Assembly (NCBI RefSeq): GCF_016481285.1
Contig: NZ_JAENBP010000009.1
Location: forward strand, 1-61,298
DNA from: Streptococcus zalophi
Lineage (GTDB): Bacteria; Bacillota; Bacilli; Lactobacillales; Streptococcaceae
Direction of reading: 5' to 3'
Length of the DNA stretch: 61,298 nt
In this document: piece after piece, positions 43,308 through 53,403 of the stretch
Numbering within the stretch: position 1 is the stretch's first letter
How the letters are laid out: each line of letters opens with the position of its first letter
The notes under the pieces: generated by a model
What the model was told of the DNA's origin: nothing
Databases searched by the model: none
The model's input: only the letters and a program-made list of their open reading frames with translations
Translations under genes and position numbers: made by a program

Positions 43308-45005
43308 TTATTTATTTTGATGGCGTTTATAAATATAAAAACCAGCAAGTCCAACGATTGCAATTCCAAAGACAATCAACAGACCATTATTATTTTCACC
43401 TGTTTTAGGAAGTTTAGGTTTTTCAGTAGTCGTTGTTTTAGGTTCCTCTGTTGTAGTCGTCGTAGTAGAAGTAGTTGGCTCCTCTGTTGTAGTCGTCGTA
43501 GTAGAAGTAGTTGGTTCTTCTGTTGTAGTCGTCGTAGTAGAAGTAGTTGGCTCTTCTGTCGTAGTCGTCGTAGTAGAAGTAGTTGGCTCTTCTGTTGTAG
43601 TCGTCGTAGTAGAGGTAGTTGGTTCTTCTGTTGTAGTCGTCGTAGTAGAGGTAGTTGGTTCTTCTGTTGTAGTCGTCGTAGTAGAAGTAGTTGGTTCTTC
43701 TGTCGTCGTTGTAGTCGTAGTCGTTGTAGTTGTAGTCGTCATTATTTTTTCATTGATAATTGTTTTATTAGCTAATTTAGAGTTGGCATCAAAATCAGAT
43801 TCGTTAATAATAATATCACGAATGGGTTGATAGCCGTCAGGAACATTAGTTTCTTTAAGAATATAGGTATCTTTTAGTAATTTATCAATTGAACCCATAC
43901 CATTATCATCAGTTGTTATCTGTCCAACAGATAAGCCTGTTCTTTTTCTAATAACGTCAAAAGTAACATCTTTAAGTGGTGTTCCTTCTTGGTCTGTTTT
44001 TTTTATTGATATTCCATAGGTATAACCGATAGCTTCACCGCCAGCTGTTTGGAAAATATAGTGAAAAGACTCTTCTTTGCTTAATCCATCATTAGTAATA
44101 ATAGTAGCTTTATTATTGAATTTTTCGCCATCAATTGGTGCATGAGCAATTTTAACTTGGTAGCGAATTAAAAATCCTTGCTCTGCTGGGATATCTCCGA
44201 AATCAATTGAGAAACTATTACCAGTGAATCTAGTGTTGTACTGGCTAGTAACGTCTTGTATATTTGATAACGTCCAATCACTTCTTTCATTGTTATACTC
44301 CCAATTCCCAGTATAGATAACTAGAGAGTCTGGAATATATGATAGGTATGACTCTGTTAGTTGATCAAGAATTTGAACACCAGATAATGCCTGTTTATCT
44401 CTATTGACCGCAATAAGATACTCAATGATTTGGGGGTCACTATCATTTCTCCACCCAGACTTACTCAATTTTCTTGGATGAGGATTACCGACACCCTCAT
44501 AATTAAATTTACCGCCAGGAACTAATTTTCCATTGACATCTAAAGAAGCGGTAATATCTTTATTTTCCTTGAATTTATCGTGGTCAACTCTGACATAAAT
44601 GAAGAGAGAACCACTGATGTCTGATTTTTTTTCGACATAGTCAGTATAAGTTAAGACTATTTGACGATTAGTTTTTATCTCAGCATTCGCAACAATTTCA
44701 TTATCTTTAGTGATAACTTTAAAATTCTGTGAACTTGGTGAGAACATTAGCTCTTCAGGAATAGTAATAACTGTTGTATCACCAGCTTTTACTTGATTGT
44801 TTGGTAAAGTGAAATCAGCATTAATTCTAAATTGTTGCCACTGTCTAACACTTCCAGTGAGAGGATTACCTTCATTATCTGTGACATAGACTTTGGTAAC
44901 AACATCACCGACTTCATCAGTTTTAACAGTTTCTCTACTGATTCCAAGTAACATTGGAATCAACAATACTAATGCTAAAAAATAAAAAGTTAATTTTTTC
45001 ATCAT
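43308..45005 (-). CDS. LPXTG-anchored collagen-binding/Cna-type adhesin
   Basis: The 565-residue product has a signal peptide (1-22) and an N-terminal adhesin region (about 30-320) built like the fibrinogen/collagen-binding Ig folds of MSCRAMMs. Examples are WQQFRINADFTLPNNQVKAGDTTVITIP and GNSFSIDFGDIPAEQGFLIRYQVKI. One SpaA/Cna_B domain follows (about 330-420, ISIKKTDQEGTPLKDVTFDVI). Seven 12-residue EEPTTSTTTTTT repeats, LPKTGE, a hydrophobic helix and a basic tail end it. The ligand is not determined. AGGAGA precedes the start. Confidence 0.93.
   Translation of the reverse strand: MMKKLTFYFLALVLLIPMLLGISRETVKTDEVGDVVTKVYVTDNEGNPLTGSVRQWQQFRINADFTLPNNQVKAGDTTVITIPEELMFSPSSQNFKVITKDNEIVANAEIKTNRQIVLTYTDYVEKKSDISGSLFIYVRVDHDKFKENKDITASLDVNGKLVPGGKFNYEGVGNPHPRKLSKSGWRNDSDPQIIEYLIAVNRDKQALSGVQILDQLTESYLSYIPDSLVIYTGNWEYNNERSDWTLSNIQDVTSQYNTRFTGNSFSIDFGDIPAEQGFLIRYQVKIAHAPIDGEKFNNKATIITNDGLSKEESFHYIFQTAGGEAIGYTYGISIKKTDQEGTPLKDVTFDVIRKRTGLSVGQITTDDNGMGSIDKLLKDTYILKETNVPDGYQPIRDIIINESDFDANSKLANKTIINEKIMTTTTTTTTTTTTTEEPTTSTTTTTTEEPTTSTTTTTTEEPTTSTTTTTTEEPTTSTTTTTTEEPTTSTTTTTTEEPTTSTTTTTTEEPTTSTTTTTTEEPKTTTTEKPKLPKTGENNNGLLIVFGIAIVGLAGFYIYKRHQNK
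43440..43735. repeat. 36-bp tandem repeats encoding EEPTTSTTTTTT
   Basis: Seven near-identical 36-bp units lie in the 3' part of the adhesin gene, with a variant end. They encode the wall-spanning Thr/Pro/Glu spacer. The long plus-strand ORF rich in Ser, Arg and Cys here is an antisense shadow. Confidence 0.92.
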
Positions 45006-45264
45006 AAAAAAATTCTCCTATTTAAATTTAACGATTATTAAACATAAACCGCCATTATTTATTATATATAGTTTTATTAATAAAGTCAATAATTATTGAT
45101 ATCTTTTAAGTTGACAATTGAGTAACAGAAAAATTTTTAGAAGAGTTATTTTCAAACCTTCTATTATAAAAAAGATAAATAATTTTTACCGAGATTTTCC
45201 TGAAATCGACCTAAATTTGACCTAGAAAAATCATAAATCAGTATGAATGAGAATTAATAGAAAA

Positions 45265-45296
45265 AATAAAAACCGCACAATAGAGCGGTTTTTATT
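45265..45296. terminator. Bidirectional terminator between the adhesin and tRNA-Cys
   Basis: AATAAAAACCGC (45265-45276) pairs with GCGGTTTTTATT (45285-45296). The sequence from 45006 to 45264 is A/T-rich with no gene seen. Confidence 0.85.
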
Positions 45297-45326
45297 GTCT
45301 ATGAAAATGAATGAAAATGTTTTGTA

Positions 45327-45397
45327 AGGCGGTAATCAGATTCGAACTGACGATCAAGCTTTTGCAGAGCCGTGCCTTACCACTTGGCTATACCGCC
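45327..45397 (-). tRNA. tRNA-Cys (GCA)
   Basis: The 71-nt cloverleaf on the minus strand has a perfect acceptor stem (GGCGGTA with TACCGCC), the anticodon loop CTGCAAA giving GCA, and T-loop TTCGAAT. CCA is not encoded. It is transcribed away from rpsB. Confidence 0.95.
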
Positions 45398-45546
45398 ACA
45401 AGTAATTATTCTAACGCAAAAATAAGATTTCGTCAAGTAGAAATATAGGAATATTTTTCTCATCTCTTTTTCTGAGATATCAAAAATAATTAGCTTTGAG
45501 ATAAGAAAAATGATGATTTATTTGATGAAAAGATAGGACAAAAGGC

Positions 45547-45575
45547 TTGTTTATTTGTTTTTTTTTTGATATTAT
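45547..45575 (+). promoter_or_regulatory. rpsB promoter
   Basis: TTGTTT at 45547-45552 and TATTAT at 45570-45575 are spaced by 17 bases. The implied leader before rpsB is about 110 nt. Confidence 0.6.
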
Positions 45576-45599
45576 AGTAGGGTCATTTATTGTGGCAAA

Positions 45600-45690
45600 T
45601 ACTCATCTTGGATGAATTGTGATCTTGTTGCTCAATAGAGTGAGATGGCAAGTTGAAGTCCAAGAGAGGAAAAAAACAAAAAAGGAGAAA
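45600..45690 (+). promoter_or_regulatory. Structured rpsB leader (possible S2 autoregulatory element)
   Basis: CTTGGA (45607-45612) pairs with TCCAAG (45659-45664). Inside, CTTG (45624-45627) pairs with CAAG (45649-45652) and CTCA with TGAG (45631-45634/45641-45644). Ribosomal protein S2 autoregulates its operon through leaders in many bacteria. I do not know a named Rfam family for this one, so the call is inference from pairing and position. Confidence 0.45.
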
Positions 45691-45695
45691 TACTC

Positions 45696-46490
45696 ATGGC
45701 AGTAATTTCAATGAAACAACTTCTTGAGGCTGGTGTTCACTTTGGTCACCAAACTCGTCGCTGGAACCCTAAGATGGCTAAATACATCTTTACTGAACGT
45801 AACGGAATCCACGTTATTGACCTTCAACAAACAGTTAAATTGGCAGACCAAGCTTACGAATTCGTTCGTGATGCTGCAGCTAATGACGCTGTTATCTTGT
45901 TTGTAGGAACTAAAAAACAAGCAGCAGATGCTGTTAAAGAAGAAGCACTTCGTGCAGGTCAATACTACATTAACCATCGTTGGTTAGGTGGCACATTGAC
46001 TAACTGGGGAACTATCCAAAAACGTATCAAACGCCTTAAAGAAATTAACAAAATGGAAGAAGATGGCACATTTGAAGTTCTTCCTAAAAAAGAAGTATCA
46101 CTTCTTAACAAACAACGTGATCGCTTAGAAAAATTCTTGGGTGGTATCGCTGACATGCCTCGCATTCCAGATGTGATTTATGTTGTTGACCCACATAAAG
46201 AACAAATCGCTGTTAAAGAAGCTAAAAAATTAGGTATTCCAGTAGTCGCTATGGTTGACACAAATGCTGATCCAGATGATATCGATATCATCATTCCAGC
46301 AAACGATGACGCTATTCGTGCTGTTAAACTAATCACTGGTAAATTAGCAGATGCTGTTATTGAAGGTCGTCAAGGCGAAGACTCAATGGAAGCTGTTGCT
46401 GATGAAATGGCAACTGAAGAAGTAAACGAAGAAGCATCAGCTGAATCAATCGAAAAACTTGTTGAAGTTGTTGAAGGTACAAACGAATAA
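45696..46490 (+). CDS. rpsB: 30S ribosomal protein S2
   Basis: The 264-residue product has the S2 signature [22 protein letters not shown] and [16 protein letters not shown]2 sits between the head and body of the 30S subunit. The C-terminal tail is acidic, as in other streptococci. AAGGAG precedes the start. Confidence 0.99.
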   Translation: MAVISMKQLLEAGVHFGHQTRRWNPKMAKYIFTERNGIHVIDLQQTVKLADQAYEFVRDAAANDAVILFVGTKKQAADAVKEEALRAGQYYINHRWLGGTLTNWGTIQKRIKRLKEINKMEEDGTFEVLPKKEVSLLNKQRDRLEKFLGGIADMPRIPDVIYVVDPHKEQIAVKEAKKLGIPVVAMVDTNADPDDIDIIIPANDDAIRAVKLITGKLADAVIEGRQGEDSMEAVADEMATEEVNEEASAESIEKLVEVVEGTNE

Positions 46491-46517
46491 TCATTACCTT
46501 TGATGATGACGTCTATA

Positions 46518-46556
46518 AACGGGGCAGAAATAGCAAACCGCTCTGTCTCGTTTTTC
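46518..46556 (+). terminator. Attenuator-like hairpin between rpsB and tsf
   Basis: AACGGGGCAGA (46518-46528) pairs with TCTGTCTCGTT (46542-46552), 11 pairs with two wobbles, followed by a T-run. It would reduce read-through from rpsB into tsf, matching the higher need for S2. Confidence 0.7.
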
Positions 46557-46590
46557 AATAGAAACTAATATAACATGGAGGAAATTTAAA

Positions 46591-47628
46591 ATGGCAATTA
46601 CTGCAGCTCAAGTAAAAGAATTACGTGAAAAAACTGGTGCCGGTGTTATGGATGCTAAAAAAGCATTGGTAGAAACAGATGGTGACATGGAAAAAGCAAT
46701 CGAGTTTCTTCGTGAAAAAGGGATGGCTAAAGCTGCTAAAAAAGCAAGCCGTGTTGCCGCTGAAGGTTTAACTGGTGTTTATGTTAATGGTAATGTTGCA
46801 GCATTGGTTGAAGTAAACTCTGAAACAGACTTTGTTGCTAAAAACGAGCAATTTGTTTCACTTGTTAATGAAACTGCTCAAATTATTGGTGACAATAAGC
46901 CAGCTAACAATGAAGAAGCGCTTAAATTAACCGTTGCTTCTGGTGAAACGTTAGAAGAAGCATACATTAAAGCAACAGCAACTATCGGAGAAAAAATTTC
47001 ATTCCGTCGTTTTGCACTTGTTGAAAAAGAAGATAGTCAAGTTTTTGGTGCTTATCAACACAATGGTGGCCGTATTGGGGTTATCACGGTTCTTGAAGGT
47101 GAAGATGGCGCTCTTGCTAAATCAGTAGCAATGCATGTTGCTGCGATGAAACCAACTGTTTTATCATATAAAGATCTTAGTGAAGAGTTTGTTCACGATG
47201 AACTAGCACAATTAAATCACAAAATTGAACTTGATAACGAAAGTCGTGCTATGGTTAATAAACCAGCGCTACCATTCCTTAAATATGGTTCAAAAGCACA
47301 ATTAACTGATAGTGTTCTTGCTGAAGCTGAAGCAGCTATCAAAGAAGAACTTAAAGCAGAAGGTAAACCAGAAAAAATCTGGGATAAAATCATTCCAGGT
47401 AAGATGGATCGCTTCATGCTTGACAATACTCAAGTTGACCAACAATACACTTTACTTGCTCAAGTTTATATTATGGATGACAGCAAAACGGTGGAACAAT
47501 TCCTTGACACACAAAATGCAAAGGTTATTGCGTTTACACGTTTTGAAGTAGGTGAAGGTATTGAAAAAGCAGCTAACGACTTTGAAAGTGAAGTTCAAGC
47601 AACAATGGCTGCTGCGCTTAACAAGTAA
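46591..47628 (+). CDS. tsf: Elongation factor Ts
   Basis: The 345-residue product begins with [25 protein letters not shown], the EF-Ts UBA-like domain. The second signature [13 protein letters not shown] follows near residue 75. EF-Ts recharges EF-Tu by releasing GDP. It follows rpsB in the classic pair. GGAGG precedes the start and a terminator follows at 47635-47660. Confidence 0.99.
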   Translation: MAITAAQVKELREKTGAGVMDAKKALVETDGDMEKAIEFLREKGMAKAAKKASRVAAEGLTGVYVNGNVAALVEVNSETDFVAKNEQFVSLVNETAQIIGDNKPANNEEALKLTVASGETLEEAYIKATATIGEKISFRRFALVEKEDSQVFGAYQHNGGRIGVITVLEGEDGALAKSVAMHVAAMKPTVLSYKDLSEEFVHDELAQLNHKIELDNESRAMVNKPALPFLKYGSKAQLTDSVLAEAEAAIKEELKAEGKPEKIWDKIIPGKMDRFMLDNTQVDQQYTLLAQVYIMDDSKTVEQFLDTQNAKVIAFTRFEVGEGIEKAANDFESEVQATMAAALNK

Positions 47629-47634
47629 TCGCAC

Positions 47635-47661
47635 AAAAAGATGGGCAAACCCATCTTTTTT
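47635..47661 (+). terminator. tsf terminator
   Basis: AAAAAGATGGG pairs with CCCATCTTTTT around a short CAAA loop, with T residues after it. Confidence 0.85.
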
Positions 47662-47722
47662 TATTTTCTATGGTATCTTTGCTAGCTTAGCTTTTTTGGT
47701 TTTCAAATGACAGTATTTTCGG

Positions 47723-47745
47723 TATAATAGTCAGAGATAGTCAAA
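47723..47745 (+). promoter_or_regulatory. ctsR-clpC promoter -10 and CtsR operator
   Basis: TATAAT at 47723-47728 is directly followed by AGTCAGAGATAGTCAAA (47729-47745). That matches the CtsR consensus RGTCAAANANRGTCAAA with one mismatch. CtsR would repress its own operon and release it on heat shock. Confidence 0.85.
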
Positions 47746-47766
47746 GATGATAGAGAGGAGTTTGAA

Positions 47767-48231
47767 ATGAGTTCTAAAAATATATCTGATATTATAGAAG
47801 AGTATATTAAACAGATATTAGCACAATCTGGTATTGCTGAAATCAGACGTTCTAGCTTGGCTGATACCTTTCAAGTTGTTCCTAGTCAGATTAATTATGT
47901 GATTAAAACCCGTTTCCCTGAAAGTAAAGGTTATATTGTTGAAAGTAAACGTGGTGGAGGTGGTTATATCAGAATCGCCAAGGTTCGTTATTCTGATAAT
48001 CATCAGATGCTAAGAGAGTTATCAGAAACAATTGGTGAGCGCATTAGTGAGCAAGTCTTCACAGATTTGATTCAAGTCTTATTTGATGAGGGCATTATTA
48101 GTGAGCGAGAAGGTAACCTGGTACTTGCCACTTCGATGGATGAGGTGCTGGGAAATTTTGCTCCTCAAATTCGTGCTCGTATGCTTCGAAAAATTTTACA
48201 ACAATTAGATAGAAAAGGACCTCATTTATGA
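47767..48231 (+). CDS. ctsR: Heat-shock repressor CtsR
   Basis: The 154-residue product has an N-terminal winged helix-turn-helix (SSLADTFQVVPSQINYVIKTRF) and the conserved RGGGGYIRI loop near residue 60, which reads DNA and senses heat. The C-terminal domain dimerises. It is followed by clpC with a four-base ATGA overlap. McsA and McsB, found in Bacillus, are absent, as in other streptococci. Confidence 0.97.
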   Translation: MSSKNISDIIEEYIKQILAQSGIAEIRRSSLADTFQVVPSQINYVIKTRFPESKGYIVESKRGGGGYIRIAKVRYSDNHQMLRELSETIGERISEQVFTDLIQVLFDEGIISEREGNLVLATSMDEVLGNFAPQIRARMLRKILQQLDRKGPHL

Positions 48232-50678
48232 TTCAATATTCTCCTAAAATGCATGATGTTTTTAAACATGCACAGTATCAAGCGGCTAGATACGATAGCC
48301 TTTATTTAGAAAGTTGGCATGTTTTACTAGCCATGGTTTATGTCCCTGATTCGATTGCTGGTCACGTTTTTTTAGAGTTTGATAATCTTGTTCCAGAAAG
48401 AGCCTTTGAAGAGGCTGCTAGATTAGCTGTTAATAAAACACCAAAAGAAAGAGTTAAAGGATTAACTTTTTTTGAACAATCAAAAGCTTTAGCCCACACA
48501 CTAAGGTTTGCTGAGGCCATTAGTCAAGTGACGGGTGATGAAGAAGTTGGGACAGAACACGTCTTATTTGCTATGTTGTTACATCTTGATTTACTGTCAA
48601 CTCGTATCTTAGAGTTGGCTGGTTTTAAGATGAAAGATAGTGATGCCAAATTACGTCTTATTGATCTTCGCAAATCACTTGAACGACATGCTGGTTTTTC
48701 AAAAGAAGATTTAAAAAATATTCAACAATTATTAAAACCACAAAAAAATAAAAATAGTCATTTCTCTGATTTAATGAAGCCGCCATCATCAGTTGGAGAA
48801 TTATCTGAATTCACAAGAGACCTGACAGAAATGGCACGTTTAGGTGATCTTGATCCTGTGATTGGACGTGATAAAGAAATCACACGAATGATTCAAATTT
48901 TAAGTCGAAAAACCAAAAATAATCCTGTTTTGGTTGGTGATTCTGGTGTTGGTAAAACGGCTCTTGCTTATGGGCTTGCTCAGCGTATTGTAACAAGTGA
49001 TGTACCGTATGAAATTGCTGATATGAGAGTGTTAGAGCTTGACATGATGAGTGTTGTAGCAGGAACCCGTTTTCGTGGTGATTTTGAAGAACGGATGAAT
49101 CAAATTATTGAAGATATTGAAGCTGATGGTCACATTATTCTCTTCATTGATGAACTTCACACCATTATGGGCTCAGGGAGTGGGATTGATAGCACACTTG
49201 ATGCTGCCAATATTTTAAAACCGGCTCTTGCTCGTGGAACTCTGAGAGCAGTTGGTGCTACCACTCAAGAAGAATATCAAAAACATATTGAAAAAGATGC
49301 CGCTCTTTCACGTCGTTTTGCTAAAATTTTAATAGAAGAGCCAAGCGTTGAGGATGCTTATCAGATTTTGTTGGGTCTAAAGAAAAGTTATGAATTATAT
49401 CATAACGTTACTATTAGTGATCTTGCTGTTAAAACAGCTGTTCAATTAGCTCATCGCTACCTCACTAATAAAAATTTACCTGATTCAGCTATTGATTTAC
49501 TAGATGAAGCAAGTGCGACAGTCCAATCTTTAGTGAAAAAGACAGACCCAGAAGTCCTAACGAAAGCTGACAAGGCTTTAATGGCTGGGAAATTAAGTCA
49601 AGTTTCTAAATGGCTAGCTAAAGAAGAGGACGAAACAAATCTAGCTCCAGTTCCTGTTGATGAGGATCATATCAAGAAAACCCTCAGTCAGCTCTCAGGG
49701 ATACCGGTCACAAAACTTACTCAGACAGATGCTCAGCGTTATCTCAACTTGGAAAAAGAACTCCATAAACGTGTCATCGGTCAAGATGCAGCGGTATCAA
49801 GCATTAGTCGTGCCATCAGACGTAATCAATCTGGTATTAGAACCGGCAAACGTCCGATTGGTTCTTTCATGTTTCTTGGGCCGACTGGAGTTGGTAAGAC
49901 AGAATTGGCAAAAGCGCTTGCTGAAATTTTATTTGATGATGAATCAGCACTTATTCGTTTTGATATGAGTGAGTACATGGAGAAATTCTCAGCCAGTCGT
50001 TTAAATGGTGCGCCTCCAGGCTATGTTGGCTACGATGAGGGCGGAGAATTGACCGAGAAAGTTCGCAATAAACCCTATTCAGTTCTTCTTTTTGATGAGG
50101 TAGAAAAAGCGCATCCAGATATCTTTAATGTTTTACTACAAGTTCTTGATGATGGTGTATTAACTGATAGTAGGGGCCGAAAGGTTGACTTTTCAAACAC
50201 CATTATCATTATGACAAGTAACCTGGGTGCTACAGCTCTTCGTGATGATAAGACAGTTGGATTTGGTGCGAAAGATTATTCTAATGATTACGAAGCTATG
50301 CAAAAACGTATCATGGAAGAATTAAAAAGAGCTTACCGACCAGAATTTATCAACCGTATTGATGAAAAGATTGTCTTCCATAGTTTAACACCAGATCACA
50401 TGAGTGCTATTGTTAAGATTATGGTAGCCCCTCTCATTAAAACACTGGCAGAAAAAGATATCACTCTTAAATTCCAACCATCTGCTTTAGATTATTTAGC
50501 TAAAGAAGGTTATGATAGTGAAATGGGAGCAAGACCACTACGTCGAACTCTTCAAGAAAAAGTTGAAGACCATTTATCAGAATTAATTTTATCAGGAGAA
50601 TTAGCTTCTCATGATACTCTGAAAATTGGAACAAGAAAAAAACAGTTGAACTTTACAATTGTTCATCCAGATAACTAA
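48228..50678 (+). CDS. clpC: ATP-dependent Clp protease ATPase subunit ClpC
   Basis: The 816-residue Hsp100 unfoldase has an N-terminal Clp_N domain (1-145), the first AAA module with Walker A GDSGVGKTA near residue 240, a middle region, and the second AAA module with GPTGVGKTE near residue 550. The C-terminal D2-small domain ends RPLRRTLQEKVEDHLS. It unfolds proteins for ClpP and disaggregates them. Start overlaps the ctsR stop. A 16-bp terminator follows. Confidence 0.97.
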   Translation: MIQYSPKMHDVFKHAQYQAARYDSLYLESWHVLLAMVYVPDSIAGHVFLEFDNLVPERAFEEAARLAVNKTPKERVKGLTFFEQSKALAHTLRFAEAISQVTGDEEVGTEHVLFAMLLHLDLLSTRILELAGFKMKDSDAKLRLIDLRKSLERHAGFSKEDLKNIQQLLKPQKNKNSHFSDLMKPPSSVGELSEFTRDLTEMARLGDLDPVIGRDKEITRMIQILSRKTKNNPVLVGDSGVGKTALAYGLAQRIVTSDVPYEIADMRVLELDMMSVVAGTRFRGDFEERMNQIIEDIEADGHIILFIDELHTIMGSGSGIDSTLDAANILKPALARGTLRAVGATTQEEYQKHIEKDAALSRRFAKILIEEPSVEDAYQILLGLKKSYELYHNVTISDLAVKTAVQLAHRYLTNKNLPDSAIDLLDEASATVQSLVKKTDPEVLTKADKALMAGKLSQVSKWLAKEEDETNLAPVPVDEDHIKKTLSQLSGIPVTKLTQTDAQRYLNLEKELHKRVIGQDAAVSSISRAIRRNQSGIRTGKRPIGSFMFLGPTGVGKTELAKALAEILFDDESALIRFDMSEYMEKFSASRLNGAPPGYVGYDEGGELTEKVRNKPYSVLLFDEVEKAHPDIFNVLLQVLDDGVLTDSRGRKVDFSNTIIIMTSNLGATALRDDKTVGFGAKDYSNDYEAMQKRIMEELKRAYRPEFINRIDEKIVFHSLTPDHMSAIVKIMVAPLIKTLAEKDITLKFQPSALDYLAKEGYDSEMGARPLRRTLQEKVEDHLSELILSGELASHDTLKIGTRKKQLNFTIVHPDN

Positions 50679-50714
50679 AAAAAGCTTGAGAGCATTAGGC
50701 TCTCAAGCTTTTTT
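50678..50714. terminator. Bidirectional terminator between clpC and the kinase gene
   Basis: AAAAAAGCTTGAGAGC (50678-50693) pairs perfectly with GCTCTCAAGCTTTTTT (50699-50714). Confidence 0.92.
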
Positions 50715-50717
50715 AGT

Positions 50718-51362
50718 TTAGTCTAACAAATCAAGTTCTCTTAATTGGCTATCAACCATATCAAAAATAGTTTGTAAATCTTCAGGATTTTCAATGAAAT
50801 CAAACTCATCCCCACTGATTTTAATTTTTGGTGAGGCATTATAATTTTCATACCATTCAGGGTATTCCCCGTGAACTTGTTTGTAATAATTGTATAATTC
50901 AGGATTATCTGCAATCTGTTCAAACTCACGACCACGTTTTTTAATACGTTCTAGCATTTTTTCAAATGAGACATCAATATAAATGAGTAAATCTGGTCTC
51001 TTTTTAGGCATGCCTTCTAATTCTTCTAGCATGTTTTCTAACAATTCTTTATAAATATTTAATTCAGTCTCTGTGACATTACCATTTTTATAATTAATCG
51101 TTAGAAACAACTCATCTTCAAAAATCGAACGATCCAAAATATTATTATCTTCCTTATAGGCTTCTTTGATGGATTTGAAACGTTTGTTTAAGAAAAAGAT
51201 TTGTAATAAAAAGGCATATTTTTTTGGGTCTTTATAATAGAGATCTAAAACGGGATTATTATCAACGGCCTCATAAAAGACTTCTGTTCCCAAATGTTCA
51301 CCAAGTGCTGCTGCGAGGGAGCTTTTCCCAGCTCCAATGGTTCCTGCTAATACAATCAACAT
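50718..51362 (-). CDS. Deoxynucleoside kinase (dAK/dGK family)
   Basis: The 214-residue product has P-loop GTIGAGKSS (7-15), the DRS motif in ILDRSIFED near residue 76, and an RGREFE lid near residue 138. It is the small dCK/dGK-type kinase that phosphorylates deoxyadenosine or deoxyguanosine in nucleoside salvage. Substrate choice is not fixed by sequence. It is transcribed towards clpC. Confidence 0.94.
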   Translation of the reverse strand: MLIVLAGTIGAGKSSLAAALGEHLGTEVFYEAVDNNPVLDLYYKDPKKYAFLLQIFFLNKRFKSIKEAYKEDNNILDRSIFEDELFLTINYKNGNVTETELNIYKELLENMLEELEGMPKKRPDLLIYIDVSFEKMLERIKKRGREFEQIADNPELYNYYKQVHGEYPEWYENYNASPKIKISGDEFDFIENPEDLQTIFDMVDSQLRELDLLD

Positions 51363-51435
51363 ACTTCTCCTAACTTTATATGACGTTCTTATTTTATAAA
51401 AAAATGCTTATTTTTTCAAGAGGGTAACGATTTTC

Positions 51436-52422
51436 CTATAAACTCATGCGAGCTTGAGCAAATAGGTTTTCAATTTCTTCAATGGTTTCTGCTCTTGAGA
51501 CAGCCCCACGAATTTTAGCGGCACCAGCTGTTCCTCGTAAGTAGTGTGGAGCAAGTCCTCTAAATTCACGAACAGCGATATGCTCTCCTTTAAGAGAGGC
51601 AAGGCGTGTCAAATGATCAAAAGCAATGTCTAATTTTTTCTCAAATGGCAAATCAGGTAAAATGTCACCTGTTTCAAAGTAATGATTAATTTGAGTAAAG
51701 ATATAAGGGTTGTTCATGGCTGCACGTCCAATCATAACAGCATCTGTTCCAATTTCATCAATCATATAAGCTGCATCTTCAACCGTTTTGATATCACCAT
51801 TACCGATAAATGGGACTTTTGTGACAGCTTTTGCGACTCTTTTCAAGGTCTCATGGTCGCAATGACCAGTGTACATTTGTTCTCTGGTTCTACCATGCAT
51901 GGCTAAGGCAGAAACACCGGCTGATTCAGCTGCTAAGGCATTTTCAACAGCTAGTGAGCTATCAGCCCAGCCCGTTCTCATCTTCACCGTTAAGGGAATA
52001 TCAAGAACAGATTTAACGGTTTTGACCACTGAGTAAATTTTTTCAGGATCTTTTAACCACTTGGCACCAGCTTCATTTTTGACTACTTTATTAACCGGAC
52101 AGCCCATGTTGATATCAACAAGGTCAGCTTTGGTATTTTCTTGAATAAATTCAGCAGCTCTTGCTAAACTATCACCATCACTACCAAATAACTGAATAGA
52201 AACAGGATGTTCTTCGCCATCAATATGAAGCATGTGTAGTGTTTTTTCATTGTTATATTGAATCCCTTTATCTGAGACCATCTCCATGACAACAAGTCCA
52301 GAACCAAATTCTTTAGCAATCGTTCTAAAAGCGGAGTTTGTCACCCCAGCCATTGGTGCTAAAACGGTTCTATGTGGGACGTGGATGTCTCCAATCATAA
52401 AAGGGCTATTAAGATTTGTCAT
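51436..52422 (-). CDS. dusB: tRNA-dihydrouridine synthase
   Basis: The 328-residue FMN enzyme has [12 protein letters not shown] near residue 21, [18 protein letters not shown] near residue 98 with the catalytic Cys, and [13 protein letters not shown] near residue 231. It reduces uridine in tRNA. It overlaps the end of hslO by 14 bases, as is common in streptococci. Confidence 0.95.
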   Translation of the reverse strand: MTNLNSPFMIGDIHVPHRTVLAPMAGVTNSAFRTIAKEFGSGLVVMEMVSDKGIQYNNEKTLHMLHIDGEEHPVSIQLFGSDGDSLARAAEFIQENTKADLVDINMGCPVNKVVKNEAGAKWLKDPEKIYSVVKTVKSVLDIPLTVKMRTGWADSSLAVENALAAESAGVSALAMHGRTREQMYTGHCDHETLKRVAKAVTKVPFIGNGDIKTVEDAAYMIDEIGTDAVMIGRAAMNNPYIFTQINHYFETGDILPDLPFEKKLDIAFDHLTRLASLKGEHIAVREFRGLAPHYLRGTAGAAKIRGAVSRAETIEEIENLFAQARMSL

Positions 52423-53281
52423 TGATTATTGTCTCCAATTCTTCTTCATTAAAGGTATAGACAGTGCCACAAAATTGGCAGATAATTTCAGCACCATGGT
52501 CTTCGTCTTTCATTGCTTGCAACTCTTTTTTATCAAGTGTTGCTAGGGCATTTTGAAAACGTTCTTTCGAACAATCGCACTGAAAAGCTAAGGTGTCTTC
52601 TGAGAGTCTTTTAAATGCTTCCTCACCATAAATAGCTTCTAAAAGGGCTTCAATATGATTTTTTGACGCTAAGAGACTAGAGATGGCTGGCATTTCTTGA
52701 ATGCGTTTTTCATAGCGCGCAATCGCTTCTTCTGGAGCTCCAGGTAAGACTTGTAGCATGAAACCACCGGCTACTTTTACCTGATCATTCTCATCAAGTA
52801 GAACATTTAAGCCGACAGCAGATGGTGTCTGTTCACTCTCTGTGAGATAGTAAGCAAAATCTTCACCGATTTCTCCAGTGATAAGAGGCGTTGTTGACGT
52901 ATAAGGTTTACCAATGCCATAATCTGTAATAACGACAAAGTGTCCATTTCCCATGAGTGGGCCAACAATGACTTCACCAGTTGCGGTTTTTTTGATGTCA
53001 ATCCCTTTGTTTTGGATGTAGCCTTTGACATGACCCTTAGTATCAGCAACAGAAATGACATGGCCAAAAGAACTATCACCAATCACTTTAACAGTAATTT
53101 TACTGTCTCCTTTTTGATTAGCAGCCAATATTTGAGTGGCAATTAAAGTTCGCCCTAAAGCTACTGTAGAACTTGCTAGCGTTTGATGCTTTTCTTGAGC
53201 TTCTTTAACGGTTTGGGTACTATCTAGTACATAGGCACGAAAATAACCAGAAGCTGAAATTGTCTTAATTAATTTATCCAT
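52409..53281 (-). CDS. hslO: Redox-regulated chaperone Hsp33
   Basis: The 290-residue protein ends with the zinc-coordinating cysteines of Hsp33: CDC near residue 238 and CQFC near residue 270. Oxidation forms disulfides there and turns the chaperone on. N-terminal sequence ([15 protein letters not shown]) is family-typical. It precedes dusB with overlapping ends. Confidence 0.96.
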   Translation of the reverse strand: MDKLIKTISASGYFRAYVLDSTQTVKEAQEKHQTLASSTVALGRTLIATQILAANQKGDSKITVKVIGDSSFGHVISVADTKGHVKGYIQNKGIDIKKTATGEVIVGPLMGNGHFVVITDYGIGKPYTSTTPLITGEIGEDFAYYLTESEQTPSAVGLNVLLDENDQVKVAGGFMLQVLPGAPEEAIARYEKRIQEMPAISSLLASKNHIEALLEAIYGEEAFKRLSEDTLAFQCDCSKERFQNALATLDKKELQAMKDEDHGAEIICQFCGTVYTFNEEELETIINDKS

Positions 53282-53366
53282 AACCTATATTATAACATAA
53301 TATTTCTTGATTTAGCAGGTTATGATTCTTGAAAAAGTAGAAGTGACGTTGACTAGCTCAAGTGAC

Positions 53367-53399
53367 AAAAAACAAGCCACTATTGTGACTTGTTTTTTA
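53367..53399 (-). terminator. Terminator after the TelA-like gene
   Basis: AAAAAACAAG pairs with CTTGTTTTTT, with an inner CAC/GTG, directly after the minus-strand gene ending at 53404. Confidence 0.78.
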
Positions 53400-53403
53400 A
53401 TAG

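Noticed and set aside
43440..43735. CRISPR-like array (36-bp repeats)
   Set aside because: The repeats are contiguous with no unique spacers and read as EEPTTSTTTTTT in a surface-protein gene.
43305..43775. Plus-strand Ser/Arg/Cys-rich ORF
   Set aside because: It is antisense to the adhesin repeats, with no ribosome site and composition explained by the repeat.
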